Assembly (NCBI GenBank): GCA_037074765.1 | Contig: JBAMDO010000572.1 | Span: forward strand, 124,001 to 188,000 | DNA: 64,000 nucleotides | Source of the DNA: Mansonella perstans | Lineage: Eukaryota; Nematoda; Chromadorea; Rhabditida; Onchocercidae | Direction: 5' to 3' | In this document: one piece after another, positions 24,974-38,200 of the stretch | How positions within the stretch are numbered: position 1 is the stretch's first letter | How the letters are laid out: each line of letters starts with the position of its first letter | Made by a program: the position numbers and the translations under genes | Notes under the pieces: generated by a model | What the model was told of the DNA's origin: nothing | Seen by the model: only the letters and a program-made list of their open reading frames with translations | The model's database searches: none

Positions 24974-27900
24974 TCATGCAAGGTATTCATAAAGATCCTT
25001 CTCATTTTCCACCCTTTGCAAATACTCTTTTTCGATCAGAATATCAATGCATTTTTTAATCATTGGCACTTTTGGCTTGAAACGTGACGCTAATTGCGCG
25101 AGAACCTGAAATTTTTTATTGGTGATTCGTTGAAAATCAGCAATATTTTGTATATTGAACAAAACTGAGAAGCGCTTGAAACTTCCACGTCATATTAATT
25201 CTTAACATCTTGCTAAGATGTTGCAATAGCAATAGTTACGTTTTGCGGAAACTTGAACAAATAGGAAGGAACCGCAACAAGCATAAAGCAAATGGCTTTT
25301 TTTTTTTTTGGAGCAGCATAAGGAACATGTGAATCAGTAAAACTCAGAAAGAATATGAAGAAGTTCCACTAGCCTCATTAATTAGCTGAGTATGCTTCAT
25401 CTTTTTCCTCATCTTCATAATGCGGACAATAGCTGCCTGAAACAATGGAAACTTATAAATCTAGAATTAATGATAACTACATCTGAAGAAAAATTTGACG
25501 AAATACTAACCTGCACAACTAATCTCCTATCATCTTCTACTGATTTATGAACTTCTACTGTTTCTTGTCGTATTTCAGCCCGCGCCATCGTTTTCGACAG
25601 ATCAACTTTTAATTTTTTGCTGAAAAATTCGCTTTTGAATTTTTCACTCTTGGTAATGGATAATCAAGTTTTAATATTATTAAAAAGTAATTCATACTTC
25701 GAAAAGTCAGAATTCAGTCTTAGAACTGTTGAAAGAGGAGTATTTACGTCAATATCAATCTTCGATCCAGCAACCGACAACAGTTCTACCTGCAAGTGAT
25801 ATTTGTAAAAATGAAAGGATTAAAAAAGCTTAATGTTAATACAGCTACGGAAAGCAGACAAATAAAAAAATTTTCTTTTTTAAATAGTTTAAAAACAAAC
25901 CTTGACAAGAGCTTGAGCAATTTGAGCAACAACTTCACCTTTAAGTTTAGTATTATCACAAATGTGTTGTAATGTCATTTCTGTGTTTTCATTATACAAC
26001 ATTAGAACAGCCATTTGAGCTGTTGTAGCCTAGAAATAATACTATCATAAAGCTGTAAAAGAAAGATAATCAAGTGCGGAAAGTTTGAAGTTGAGTTCTT
26101 CAGATCCATTTATAGTTATGCGCGTATAGTCTAGTATCAGTTCCACTTATTGTGGAGTTTCTCGATAGTTATCAAAAAATGATTGCATACTATAAATTGA
26201 TATCACTTATACTATTTTCATTTTTTCCGCAACTTCGAATACAAACGCCATCTACACTATCTTGACAACACACATATACATGCATTAGTGACAGGAAATT
26301 TCAATTACTGTTAGTGAAACGAACAAGTTCTCTCCAATTAACTGATTCTTTCTATCATAACAGTGACACCTGCACATTACTTATATAATTTTCCATACAT
26401 CATAGCCTAAATTTATCCTTTTCAATAAAAATTACTAACCGTGAAGGTGTATTTCCTTTGAAAACCAAAAGTTGAAAGCTCGCCACGACACTGCGCCAAT
26501 AGCCATGTTAATTTACGACCCGTATGTTGTGTTTGATAAAACCTAAAAAGAAAAGAAATATTCTTGAGGAGACCGAAATAATTTAGCCATGTTTAATATT
26601 ATAAGGATTCTTTTAAAATGCTTGTTTTAGTAGAGCACTACAGGCATAATATGTTCAAGATGCATCACTTTCATCGGATATTCGTGGATATACAGAAAAC
26701 CTAGATTGCTTAAATATATTTTCCAAAATTTCTAACAATTTTGAAAACTTTAACCTTGAATTTATGAAAAACTTCATTCCACAACTTACTCATTAAATGA
26801 TTCCATACATTTTGTAAGTTGAACAGGGATATCAAAAATAGGTGACTGACTGAAAGGCCATACACCTGATCCAAGCACCATGATAGAGAAATCTAATCCC
26901 AAGTTCATGCCTTTGGTCATTAGATATTGTTTATATCTCTCTGTTATATCCTGAAAAGTGGTATTACATTTTAAAAGATTTTCTATTGCCAACATGTGGT
27001 GAACATCAAAATTGCCAAAACTTGTAAAGAACAAGAATCTCGGAAGTTCATGTGTTAGAGACATTGGAAGCTGCAATAATGGTTTCAATGGAAATTTGTT
27101 TTTAGCTGCAAAAACTCGTAAATCTTGGATTACTTTATTTAAAACAATCATATGAATTAGTACTTTGCTAAGACTGGTGTCAGTGAACATTCGCTGAAGT
27201 TTACTCGTATATTCAAATCCACACATCTGTTTCAATTTCGAAATCATGTTACTTTCAGCTTCATCACTTGCACTCAACTCGTTCACAAGTCGCTTTGCCA
27301 ACATTTTTGTATAAAATTTTTGAAACACGTCTTTATCTTCGATATATTTGAACACAATCATCTGGAAAATAAAGAATGAACTCACTACCTCTGTATGTTC
27401 CACGATTCCCATTGCAAAAATTTAAACGAATTTACATTTCATCTACCCCTTCCATAAAATGATGGAAAGTTTGTGAAATTTCGATTTAAACTTTGAATTC
27501 CCAGGAAAAAAATCCATACGATTTGATTAAGAAGTTCTTCAAGTTCATTTTCTTCTGGATTTTTGGCACTTTTCTTCAACAAGAGATCGCAATACCTTGC
27601 CAAAAGTTCCGGACTTCTTGAAGTATTCTGGAATATGTTTGAGATTAAAGTTTCGACCCGTTCCAGCTTTTCTAAGAAAACTAAATGAAAACTAAAACTT
27701 ACATTTGCTTTCTTTGTGACGCTATTACGATTGATGAATGATGTGCATGCTTTATCCAATGCTTGTACGAAACCAGGTTCATTTTTAAAAGAACACGTTA
27801 CTAAACTATGATAGCGTTTGTGAACTTCCAAAATTGTTGAAACATACTGTTTTGAATCCTGAAATCTTGAACATTTACTAAATATCCATTCAACAACAAT

Positions 27901-30339
27901 ATTAAACTGAACTTTAATAGTTCCCGCAAATATTCAGCGAACTAGAATGGAAATTACCATTATAAATAAACAAAATCAAATAAACCTATCTAATACTACT
28001 ACATTTATCATAATAAGAATAACTGCAGTGCGATCATTATGAAAAAATCTTAGAAGCATAAAATGTCTGGATTTCATCATTCACAAAGGTTATCTTGTGT
28101 TTTTAATAAGCAAAATTAATTTTTTTGATACTTTTTAAATACCAACACTTATTGCCATATCTGAGATTTTATCCAACGCAGTTTCGCCTTGACGAGCAAT
28201 ATGCCTCTCCAGTGCGAGCCTTAGCTCATCTAAACCGTTCTCTACCCGATCGCAAAGTGTATACATGCGTTCCAAATCAGAATCCTGGAAGAAAATGAAA
28301 TTTCTTAAATCTGTAAAACAGTGTAAAATTGTGGTTAAGAATTTCAAATAGATGATTTTTTGGCATAGAAAACAGCTGAAGAAGAGATAAATATTTCTTC
28401 ATAAATAGTATCTGTTCCTGAAATTAATCAGGATGCACCAAAACAGTGAAAGTATTTCAGAGTTTAAAAATGACCTTATTTGACTCAAGGAGATTCCCGA
28501 ATTCATTCTGAAATAAATCCAGTTGTTTCGAGATAAGCACCTTTTCGAGTGTTTTTGCTAACAAATCTTGTGTTGATTCATGAAGATAAAGGTCGCAGCG
28601 CTCTTTTTCTTCTTTTAAACGAACTTCTACCTATAATCTTAGCATATTTCAATAAATAAAGAGCAAAAATTTTAAATTTTCCAAAACTGAAGCAATGGAC
28701 AATAACTCGCATCTTTTGTTTCGCAAAAATCATAAAAGCCGATGAAAGAGCTGGTAAAATCAAACCTTCTTCATGTATTCAGTAACAGAATTTGCAGCAA
28801 TAAATTCAGCAGCTTCGTTGGCAAAATAGCTTTCTGTATCAGCAATGAAGCGCTTCTCAAAATAATCACGATAAACGCGTAACTTGGGCAAACGATCAAC
28901 AGGAGTTGCCGATGAACTTGCTGCCTGACCAGTAGTGTTTGCATCATTTTCATTGACGCCTAATTCCACTGAAAATAAACGTAGTTCAACAAAGACTGCA
29001 TAAAAAAAACAAAAAAAATCGAGTATTGCTAGCTCTCTTACTTCTTGTGATACCCAGTAACTATGCAGTTTAACTGTTGATGTAAAAAACGTGCTTGTAA
29101 GAACACAATTCTAGCAAAATATTTGCAATGTACACGGATCTTAAAGTTGTAGCAGTTCGGTTAATGAACGCACCATAGCACTGGATCACTCCACTGATGA
29201 GTTTCGTACTGATTTTTTCGCCATTTCTTTCACGCTCAATTAATTTCAGTACTGCGCTTGTTACGTTGTCGCGCATGTGAATAAACAGAAACTCCTTCCA
29301 AGTTACAATTGCTAGCTAAAAATAAATGCTAAAAGTGACAAATCAAGAATATATAAAACTGTAAGTCCTTGAAAAAGCGTTTTTTAAGTATAAAATCCAT
29401 AAAAATCATTCCCTATTGAATATACTTTTCAATGATAACAAAGAAAGAAAATTACTGACAAGATTTTAAAAAAATTTGTGTAAAGAAAGAAAAGCAGAGA
29501 TATATGGCGCTATGGATACAACAGAAAAAAGATCATTACAACATAAATTTCGTAAATGTCTTCGTTTCCTTCATCCAATTCTCGTTTTATCCAGTGACGA
29601 TTCAAGTAGCTGAATATTCCTCCCACCACTTTGGAACTAAATCGATAAGAATCCCATTGTGTAGTGAAATAGATTAAAATGTCTTCACCACTCAAATCAC
29701 GCCCTTTCTGCAAATGAAGTTGTTATTAAGCTAATATACAGAAAGAGTCATAGCTAGGAAAACTTTCATGAGAAATAGCTTATGACTTAAATCGTCAAAT
29801 GTATAAAGACAAACCTGATATACATTTTCAACATAATTCTGAAAAAAATGCTTCAGATGGTTGTAGAGATCTAAACCAACAAATTCCGCACCAATAGAAC
29901 CAGGATTATTGCCACGCGGAACACGATTGGCGCGATTGCGTGATCCAGCACGCTGCGAATCATTGTTGTATGCAACAGATGTGCAAAATGTATACACGCG
30001 ACTATAAATATTTGTTTCATATAATTTATGCAACTCGCCAATTGAAATTATTATTCAATTGCCTGAAAACCTGTAGCAGTCTGATGACAAATTTTTGATC
30101 AATAAAGAATTCAGTAGCGAAAGACATATATGTCTCCTTAGAATTTCAAACTTGCAAAACATTTACCTATACAGCTGCATATACCGAGCCGGCATCATAG
30201 TTTGCCGAGCGTAAATTTCTTTGAGACCCATTTCCATATCACTCCAAATTTCATCGATTGACGGTGCGTTACGAAGACCCATTTTATCGGCGGAATCTGT
30301 TGTAGGTATGGATCTTTTGCGCGTATTCCCTGCTCTCAT
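24974..30339 (-). CDS. cul-1: Cullin-1, SCF ubiquitin ligase scaffold (17 exons, about 804 aa)
   Basis: Scaffold of SKP1-cullin-F-box E3 ligases: the N-terminus binds Skp1/F-box and the C-terminus binds Rbx1. Exons: 30339-30167, 30001-29815, 29707-29543, 29315-29174, 28968-28766, 28630-28475, 28284-28147, 27858-27703, 27627-27520, 27361-27164, 26950-26790, 26542-26440, 26029-25901, 25789-25698, 25619-25511, 25436-25374, 25105-24974; frame consistent over 2415 nt. Landmarks: [10 protein letters not shown] near the start, [37 protein letters not shown], the cullin-homology block [15 protein letters not shown] and [15 protein letters not shown], the neddylation segment IVRIMKMRK (acceptor Lys near residue 748, matching human Lys720) and the standard end YEYLA. 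Human CUL1 has 776 aa; the extra length lies in poorly conserved N-terminal loops. Intron 16 requires a GC donor (GAG|GCTAGT at 25373); intron 10 is stop-free. A 5' UTR intron (30856-30365) or a trans-splice acceptor at 30365 is likely. Confidence 0.95.
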
Positions 30340-30364
30340 TAAATAAGAATTTTTTTCAGTTAAC

Positions 30365-30856
30365 CTAAAAATAAGCTTCTACAATTTGGCAAGCCAAAAC
30401 CAGGCTTTATATAGTTCCAGTAAAAGTAGATTACTATAAGCTGTGTTACCGGAAAGATTATTTCTAAAATAAGCTACTATTGGCTATCATCATTTGAACA
30501 TTCTGGCTTCTTGTAAAATAGATACTACAGAAATGATATTTCCAGCAATTGCTCAATTGAAGAAACAAACCGCATATCATTAGTACAAAAATACAAATGA
30601 CATCAAAATACCAAAGAATAATAATGAAAAGCTCAACACTTATCTTCTATTCAATTGAATAATAACAGATGAATGCTTCGAAATATTACTTATCAAACTT
30701 CAAAAATTAAATCTAATAAGAATGATCTTCGATTATCTTAAAATTTTAAATTACAAAATTTCATTCTTTCTGCACGTACAAAATAAAAATCTTACGTCAA
30801 AAGATTAAATCAAGAAATGTTGCCTTAATTCTTTAGTGTCATATAATATAACTTAC
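30365..30856 (-). other. Probable 5' UTR intron (or trans-splice acceptor) of cul-1
   Basis: On the minus strand an ACA|GTAAGT donor at 30856 and a TTTTTAG acceptor at 30365 lie upstream of the cul-1 ATG (30339). The start codon follows the acceptor by 25 nt. The acceptor could equally take a spliced leader, as is common in nematodes. No transcript evidence is available. Confidence 0.4.
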
Positions 30857-33800
30857 TGTTGTTTGTTCTGAACCGCGTGCAATATGATGATGATAACAAT
30901 TGCTATTGATTAAGTGGGTCTATTCGTATTCACTAAAAATGATTAGCTTGTTAAGATGGATTGATAAGCTATTATGCATTTAAGCGAAATTATCAAAACA
31001 ATCAATATACGGTTATGATTTCAGATGATATTAATATGATATGAATGGTTCAGAGTTTAAGCAACATTTTAAGCAATAGCTACAATCTAAGAACGAATGA
31101 AATTGTTCCACTCTAATACAATCGATAGTTGATAAAGTTGAGAAAATTTCAAACATGCACTATAAAAAAATATATTTGAGAAAAAGAAAATTATCGGCAT
31201 AACCTGAATTCTTCCGTTATGTTCAAGTAAGGAAACTGGATAACCTAATTAAGTTAAGTCCTTAACCAGGCTTTTCTATGGCACTCAGAGATTGAGAGAT
31301 GAGATATCTGGTTGTATAAGGCTATCTGGCTTGTACAAGGCTATCCGGCTTGTATTGACTTGTATAAGGCTATCTGGCTTGTATCTTGCTTGCATAAGGC
31401 TATCTGGCTTGTATCTGGCTTGTATAAGGCTGTCTGGCTTGTATCGGCTTGTATCTGGCTTGTATAAGACTATCTGGCTTGTATAAGGCTATCTGGCTTG
31501 TATGAGGCTATCTGGCTTGTATCTGGCTTGCATAAGGCTATCTGGCTTGTATCTGGCTTGCATAAGGCTATCTGGCTTGTATAAGGCTATCTGGCTTGTA
31601 TAAGGCTGTCTGGCTTGTATCGGCTTGTATCTGGCTTGTATAAGGCTATCTGGCTTGTATAAGGCTATCTGGCTTGTATCTGGCTTGTATAAGGCTATCT
31701 GGCTAGTAGACTTGTTGTTGTGACTTGTAGAAACATCTCGCTAAAATAGCATTTGGGAGGTAGATGAAGATTATCCCACGACTGTAGTGAAAACCACAAC
31801 AACAAACCGATTTGTAGCGATGTGTAACGAAATCTGGCGAATATCATTTGAATACTCTAACTCATCCAAATAACTTTACATGTTTCTACGTTCACTCTTA
31901 CATATTGCTCCTACGTAGAATAATGTCATTACACGTAGCACACGTCATTTCTATCATCTAATAAGTCCTTAGTTACTACAGATACACTCTTCCTACCCTT
32001 CCTTTTTGCTGAATGAAATATTTAAGTGATGCGAATCGGTCATCTCAAAGTGAATCTATGCCGCTTATAACATTGGACTAAAATTGTTTGCATGGGATAC
32101 TTTGTAAATGTGGACATTTGGGAGTTGTGGATATTTGACCAGAGGTTAAGTTATTGGAGAGTAACCGCTTGCCATTACATCGCGAAATCTCAGGCAAAAT
32201 CTATTAATAATGTCAAGTGAAAATTATTCATTATAATTGTCACTCGCTCGCTACAGTCTATTAGATAACGTTGGCATAGAAATATCGCTGCAATTTCAGC
32301 TTATAGTACTTTTGCATAATCCTCATACGTGAATTATGATCACGTTGGAAGCGCACGTGATTGAGCGCAAAAATGATGTGAGACCTTGATTGAATCTCGA
32401 GTATTCTCGAATATTTATGTTTCCTTAAATTCTTATCATAGCGCTGCAAGTTTTTTTCTGCTCTACGCGCTCCAAAATGATCGAAATGGTCTTCGGCCTA
32501 ACCACCTGTAACGCTGTGCAAATACTACGATGGCAATTGATTTAGTGATTTTGTTGTGGACAATTAAACTTTGGTTTAACACTTATGGCTTATGGCATTG
32601 TTGATTACTCATTGTGATTTAGAAATTGGAAATGTGATTGAAACATGCGCAAACTTACTGACGTGCGTTTACTGACGTGCATTTATGCATGAAGCTACAT
32701 GTTCGTAAATGCTTACGTAACTAAGTACATATTTTTGACTTTTTGACGCTAAATGCTTATTTGCCTAACTGATTGCATGTTCATTGTCTGAATACTGATG
32801 TAAAAATTGGACATATGCGGTTACATGTGAAAATTACTTTGATAGCAGGCTCATAAGTTTACATAGATGTAATATATGTGCAATACAACACGAAGTGCCA
32901 AGTATCCGTGCCGTGGCATAACTGATACGCTTGTACAAGTTCATTGGCTATCGCAAACGTGACTTGCATGTTTCAAATCGGTACAAAATGTACAAATTTA
33001 AATATATATCCTGTTGTGAAGTCAAAATTAAAGGATATTAACGTTGAAGCCACAAGCATCGTTGCCGTGCTGACTTTCAAGATTTGGTAAGAATTAAATA
33101 TTAATGATATCATTATTGTTCATTTCAGCAGTGGTGATATCATTATTATCAGTGAGATATCGTCTTCAATTGGTCACTTTTACCGCAATTTTTAGGTGAT
33201 TTTTCACATTTTACTTCAACTTTACTTCACTTTTCTTAATCATCTTCAAGAAATCTTTCCTACTTCCTCAACTCTGTTCACAAATAGGATATAAGGTGAA
33301 AGGTTTTCTTTGTTAAGCGCCTACTTCATGAGAAGGCTAGGCATTAAGTGTATAAGTTCAATATAGCAGTGTTGAAATTGTACTGAAGATTTTTGTTTTA
33401 GAGTGTTATCATATATAAAGCAGAGTTGGAAACCAAAACGGTTGATGAGGCCATTTATTTGTTTCCACGGTTTGAATTCTTTTATTTGCGATTAATTGAG
33501 TAAAAATTAGTTTTAATACTTCAATATCGAATTTACGAAGCAACTCAGTTTGCGTTCCTTCTAAATTTTCAAGAAAGCCCATTCACACATGACCTTGCAT
33601 GGCAATACGTAATTTAATAGAACTTGCAGGCTTGTCACACGACATTTGTATATATCCTATGTATGTATCATCATTATATATATATTATTGTTATCAGCAT
33701 GATCATCATCATCATCATCACCATCAACCGTGAAAATATTATAGTTGTCGCGAGAGATATCGTTATACCGTTTATCACTATGCCCATTGTTATGAAAGCT

Positions 33801-35251
33801 TTAAATTATCTGCAGTCAACGTTATCATTATTACCTAATTTATCAGCAATTTCCTCACAAGTATCTAAAATATAGAATCTACAAAAGTAAGTGCAAATCA
33901 AAATAATGTCCAAAACTAGCACAAATGATGAGGTGTTCGAAGCACGATGTAATACTGGTACATATTAGTGGAGAATTTCATTCTTTACTGTACAAAAAAC
34001 GATGATTTAGCTCTTAGATTCTGGCCTTCACTTTCACTTTGTCTTCTTATTCCTTATTTAAGCTACCATTTAATGATCGTAATGAATTTAAAATAAATTG
34101 AGATCGTTTATAATAATGTAGCGTCCTACTACATAAACCAGTTTCAGTTGATGACAGGTTTAAAGGAGTACACCTTCTTTTATTGCAGGTATCATTAGCA
34201 CTGATCAGGAATTAGAAAATTTGAATTGTCTCTTTATATCTTTATGAATGATCTGTTTAATATTTGACAATTTTAACGATTCGATCGATACATGAGAGAC
34301 ACCCTCCATTCCTCCGTCACTATAGTTTTCAGAAGTATCCTGAATGATCCACTAGCTATGATTGCAAAAAATTTATTTAGCAGTACCAAATTACTTACTG
34401 CCGTATTGTGGATACCATAGGTCTATAAAATAAGCATAGATTTAATTTAGATAATGATTATCATGGAGATACGTAAATGATATACTCATTTTGTTTGCTG
34501 TACGCATTTTTGATATTGAATCATCAGCAGTCTTTTACTATGATCAAAAGTGTTCTGTTTTTGAAGTGAGCATAAGCTGAACTAAAAATAGAAATAATCA
34601 AGAGAATATTTTTAGCAGGTTTTTGATAAGGGGAGATGTTTTTGTTCAAATTGGAACAATTTTTATTTTTTCATTCAGAAATTTGTTATTCTTGAAAAAA
34701 CGGAATCAACTGAGATGGATTCTGATAACTTTCTTAGTAAATCCAATCATTAGCATACTACGGTCATATTCTAAGACTGAGTTAAATATAAGTATGTTTC
34801 AGTCAAAAATTGATTTAGTAAATTTTGGACAGTGGCCTCACAGAAAAATTTCTACACAGTAAGCTAGTGTTATATCTAAAGTACGCCAGTTTTCTTTGGC
34901 AAGGCTTATGGCAGTTTAGATTCTCAAATATTTTGATTTTGCATAATTTGGTGAATATAATGCTAAGGATTTCCTGCTTTCTGTCATTAATCATTGATTG
35001 TGGAGTCGTTGAATGGTTGGTTTTCGGTTTTTCAATTCTGAATATTCCCATACTTATATTTTATTCAGCTCATTTCTTAGGATTTCACTGAGGTCAGAAT
35101 TCTCTTATTTGTCAAATTAAACGATCTTTCCTACTCCATATTTGTGCAGTCTGTTTTTATGGATAATTAATATCCAGTATGAATTTAGTCTGAACTTAGT
35201 GTAAGGTTAGTCAGAATTATTAATGTTCTAGGAAGTTTATTTGAATTTTAT
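30857..35251. other. Long region without a supported gene (cul-1 promoter side to the RS-domain gene)
   Basis: About 4.4 kb between divergent genes. It includes a minisatellite (31305-31705), a less AT-rich stretch at about 31750-33600 with several CGT/ACG-containing words, and a short (ATC)n run near 33700-33722. ORFs here (32261-32449 on -, 33624-33875 on +, 34623-35091) show no recognisable motif. It could hold regulatory sequence, decayed repeats or a non-coding RNA. Confidence 0.4.
31305..31705. repeat. Composite minisatellite, 19-bp unit with 10-11-bp sub-unit
   Basis: A 19-bp unit (AAGGCTATCTGGCTTGTAT) repeats in tandem with substitutions and is interspersed with truncated copies of its 3' half (CTGGCTTGTAT or CGGCTTGTAT). 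A longer pattern containing the GTCTGG and TATCGG variants recurs about 175 bp apart (near 31425 and 31600), suggesting higher-order duplication. Its translation on + gives an ORF of repeated LSGLY-like units, which is a repeat artefact. Confidence 0.92.
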
Positions 35252-35257
35252 ATGCAG

Positions 35258-38200
35258 ATGATGGAAGTAGAAAATCCAGTAGGAAGCGTAGACAACGAAC
35301 AATACCATCGAATGAATGGTGATGAGAAGTCGGAATATCTGGGCGACGACGGTAAATTTAATAGTGGTGAAAGGAAACTGGCATATGGTGATAACAAAGG
35401 CAATAAAGGGGAAGAAGATGAAGTGGTCGAAAGCGACAAGTCAGAAAAATCAAATGATTCTGCGAGAAAAGGCGCTTCTGGGGCAGAGTTAGCTTTTTTT
35501 TTTTCAAAGCAGAGATATAAGTATGCATTTTTTATCCCTTAAGCTTGTCATAAGTTTGTTCTGGTATGATAGTCATAGAAAAGGAGCAGTTGTTACGATA
35601 AAGCCAGTCAGAATTGAATGCTTAAACTTGGTGTGTTCAAGAGGCATAAATAAATAAAAATTGCCTAAAATTATTGTCAGCATTCTTTTTCTAGGAGCCA
35701 AGTAAAAAAAGAACGTGCATCAAGATCAAAGTCGCATTCCACTTCATCAAGGCGTCGTCGTCGTCGTCGGCATTCTTCAAGCTCAAGTACACGCACAACT
35801 TCTACGAAGTCGCGCTCGAGAAGCCGATCGAGATCACGGACCAAGTCACACTCACGTTCTCGATCGCCACGACGTACTAGCTCACGTTCGCGTTCACGCT
35901 CACGTCGTAAGTCGTCCAAGAAAAAGGCTCGCCGTAGTTCGCACTCATACAGTCGCAGTCGGAGCCCGATGCGCCGTCGTAAGGCATCACGTAGTCGCAG
36001 CCCGAGACGTCGTCCTACGCGTAGTTCGTCATCTTTAAGTCGGGACACTTATGGTTCTTTCAAAGCCTTGAGGTTATTGGTTATTAATTTGTCAGTCATT
36101 AATTGATATTATTTATTTAAAAAAGAATTTAGTATTATCTTTATAATTAGTTTAGCAGGATGTTATTAGTGTTGAACGACAGAACTGTTGTTTGATTAGG
36201 CATGTAAGAATATTTCAATTTACAGCTGAAATGGTGTTCTGACAGACTTTAATTATAATTTATGTTTTTAAAGTAAGTTTTAGATACATGTAATTGATTT
36301 TTTATTTGATCTCATTTTTCAGTACTTTTCAGTTGATTCTAATTTGCATAGTATTTTAACTTTTTTTAATGCAGTGTTGTGTTGACGGTGTTAGTTGTAT
36401 CCAGTTAGTCCAGCTTCACTATTTATTATTATTATCATTGTTCTTCGGCATACCCATCCCAGCGTCTTATGATGACGGCAGCGGCTATACAAGCAAACAC
36501 ACTGGTGCTATCATTATTGTTATTACTATTCTCATTATGATTGAAGTTATTCGCAGGTGAAATTATATTGTGGTCTAGAGATACTGTGCAAATATGTCCA
36601 ATATTATGTGCCTAGCACGGTTTTTAGCATCAGTTTTTAATTTTTTGATCATTTAAATTTCAAATTTAACCAAGGTTATTGGTTATTAGTAAAGTCGAAT
36701 TATGGACGGATTATGTTCGACTTTCCAAATATTTTACTGTTCTGTTTCTTGATGTTGCTTGAAGATTTCCCTAAATTGTAAAAGACTCACAAATCAAACA
36801 TCTCATTTCCAAACGTTGAAAAATTATATTTGAAACAGTTTGATATATTTAAATATTAGAGTGTTGGAAAAAATTATTTCGTAAATCATTTTTTGAGCTT
36901 CACTTGACTTATTCCGTCTGGAGCTTATCAAACTGATTTCGAATATAGATTGAAAAGTTTGATTGGTAATTTGCAAAAAATTCGTGTTGCTTTTGGAACA
37001 TCTTCTGATTTGTTCCTTTCTCATAACAAAATATTTCTTGATTTTTTAATTGAATACCAGAAATAAATTTGTAAACTTTATTGGTGTTCATAAATTTTCA
37101 GCCCAGCTCGTCCGGTTTACGAATATCCTTGCCGCAAATGTGATCGTGATTTCGAAACCATTCGAGAACTCTGCGAGCATGAAATTCGTGCTCATGGTGC
37201 TTGCTTCCCATGTCCTCACTGCGAAAAGCAAGCGTCAAGCGTGCAAAAACTTTGCGAACACATGAAACGACGTCATTCTGACTACCGTTTGCTGTGTGAT
37301 TTTTGCAAAGATGATTTTGGTGGGAAAATAAGTGGCGCAAAAGACTCGAATTGGGAAGAATTCCGAGATCACATTTACAAAGTCATTCGTATTCCATTTT
37401 ACCTGTATTTGTTTTTCAATCTCTCAAATGATTCAGATGATTCACTGGCGTAACCATTTGCTGATAAAATGAGGACTAAATTCTACTGAGTTCATTAAAA
37501 TTCATAAATTTTCTAGATTAAATTTCATTCATAAATTCATCTCATTAGTATTTTCAAATCATTTTTATTTTCAGGAATGCCTGAAAGAGAAGATCTATCT
37601 CGCTGATCGTCAGCGAGGTCGTTCAGCTGGAGTTGCTCAGCGCGGTCGAGGTCGCTGTCCACATGGACCGCCAGTAAAATGCAAGTGGGTATTTTCTGTG
37701 ATAATTTTTGTATTTTTTTAATGATTTGAAGTATCTTTGCTTTTTTCTAGTATGAAATAAAAAGTTTTTGTTATTTTCCGACATCTACAAAGCTTTTAAA
37801 AAAAATTCTAACTTCCTATTTCGATTTTTTTTTTCATTTTCAGGAATTTTCCGAACTGTCCAGGCGAGAAATGCTACTATTTTCATGGTTACTGTCGTTA
37901 TGACAAATTGTGTATCAAAAAGGAATGTCCATTTGATCACACGGATCGTCCACGTATTTGCCTGTCTTGCCTCAGAGATTACAAGGTAAATCTCATGTTC
38001 TTTATGATTCGAAACGCATCTTTGCTCTTTTTTAAGAAAGAAAAAAAGCTTTGATTAGGCAACTCTCAAATAATCTAAATGCTTGATTCATTCATTTAAA
38101 CCTGCGAAAAAGCAATTTATTCAGACTTAAAAGAAATATACTCCTGTACGAGAGATTGTGACTGTTGCTTGCTTGTTTGTGCTTGGTCAAACTATGTTTT

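Noticed and set aside
28771..28953. Minus ORF overlapping cul-1 exon 5
   Set aside because: It is a frame shadow of the conserved cullin exon containing [11 protein letters not shown].
31292..31486. ORF of repeated LSGLY-like units
   Set aside because: It is the translation of the minisatellite, with no start context, splice sites or conservation signal.
33624..33875. 83-codon ORF with Ile/His/Tyr runs
   Set aside because: It comes from (AT)n and (ATC)n simple sequence.
35677..36048. Arg/Glu-rich ORFs overlapping the RS domain (minus frame and another plus frame, 35715-36038)
   Set aside because: They are by-products of the repetitive CGT/TCA codon pattern of the RS-domain exon; only the RS frame chains with the other exons.
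36369..36560. ORF in intron 2 of the RS zinc-finger gene with an AG|GT-like end
   Set aside because: Its phases cannot be inserted between exons 2 and 3, and the translation is hydrophobic low complexity (IIIVITILIMI). The direct join at AG|GTTATT is better.
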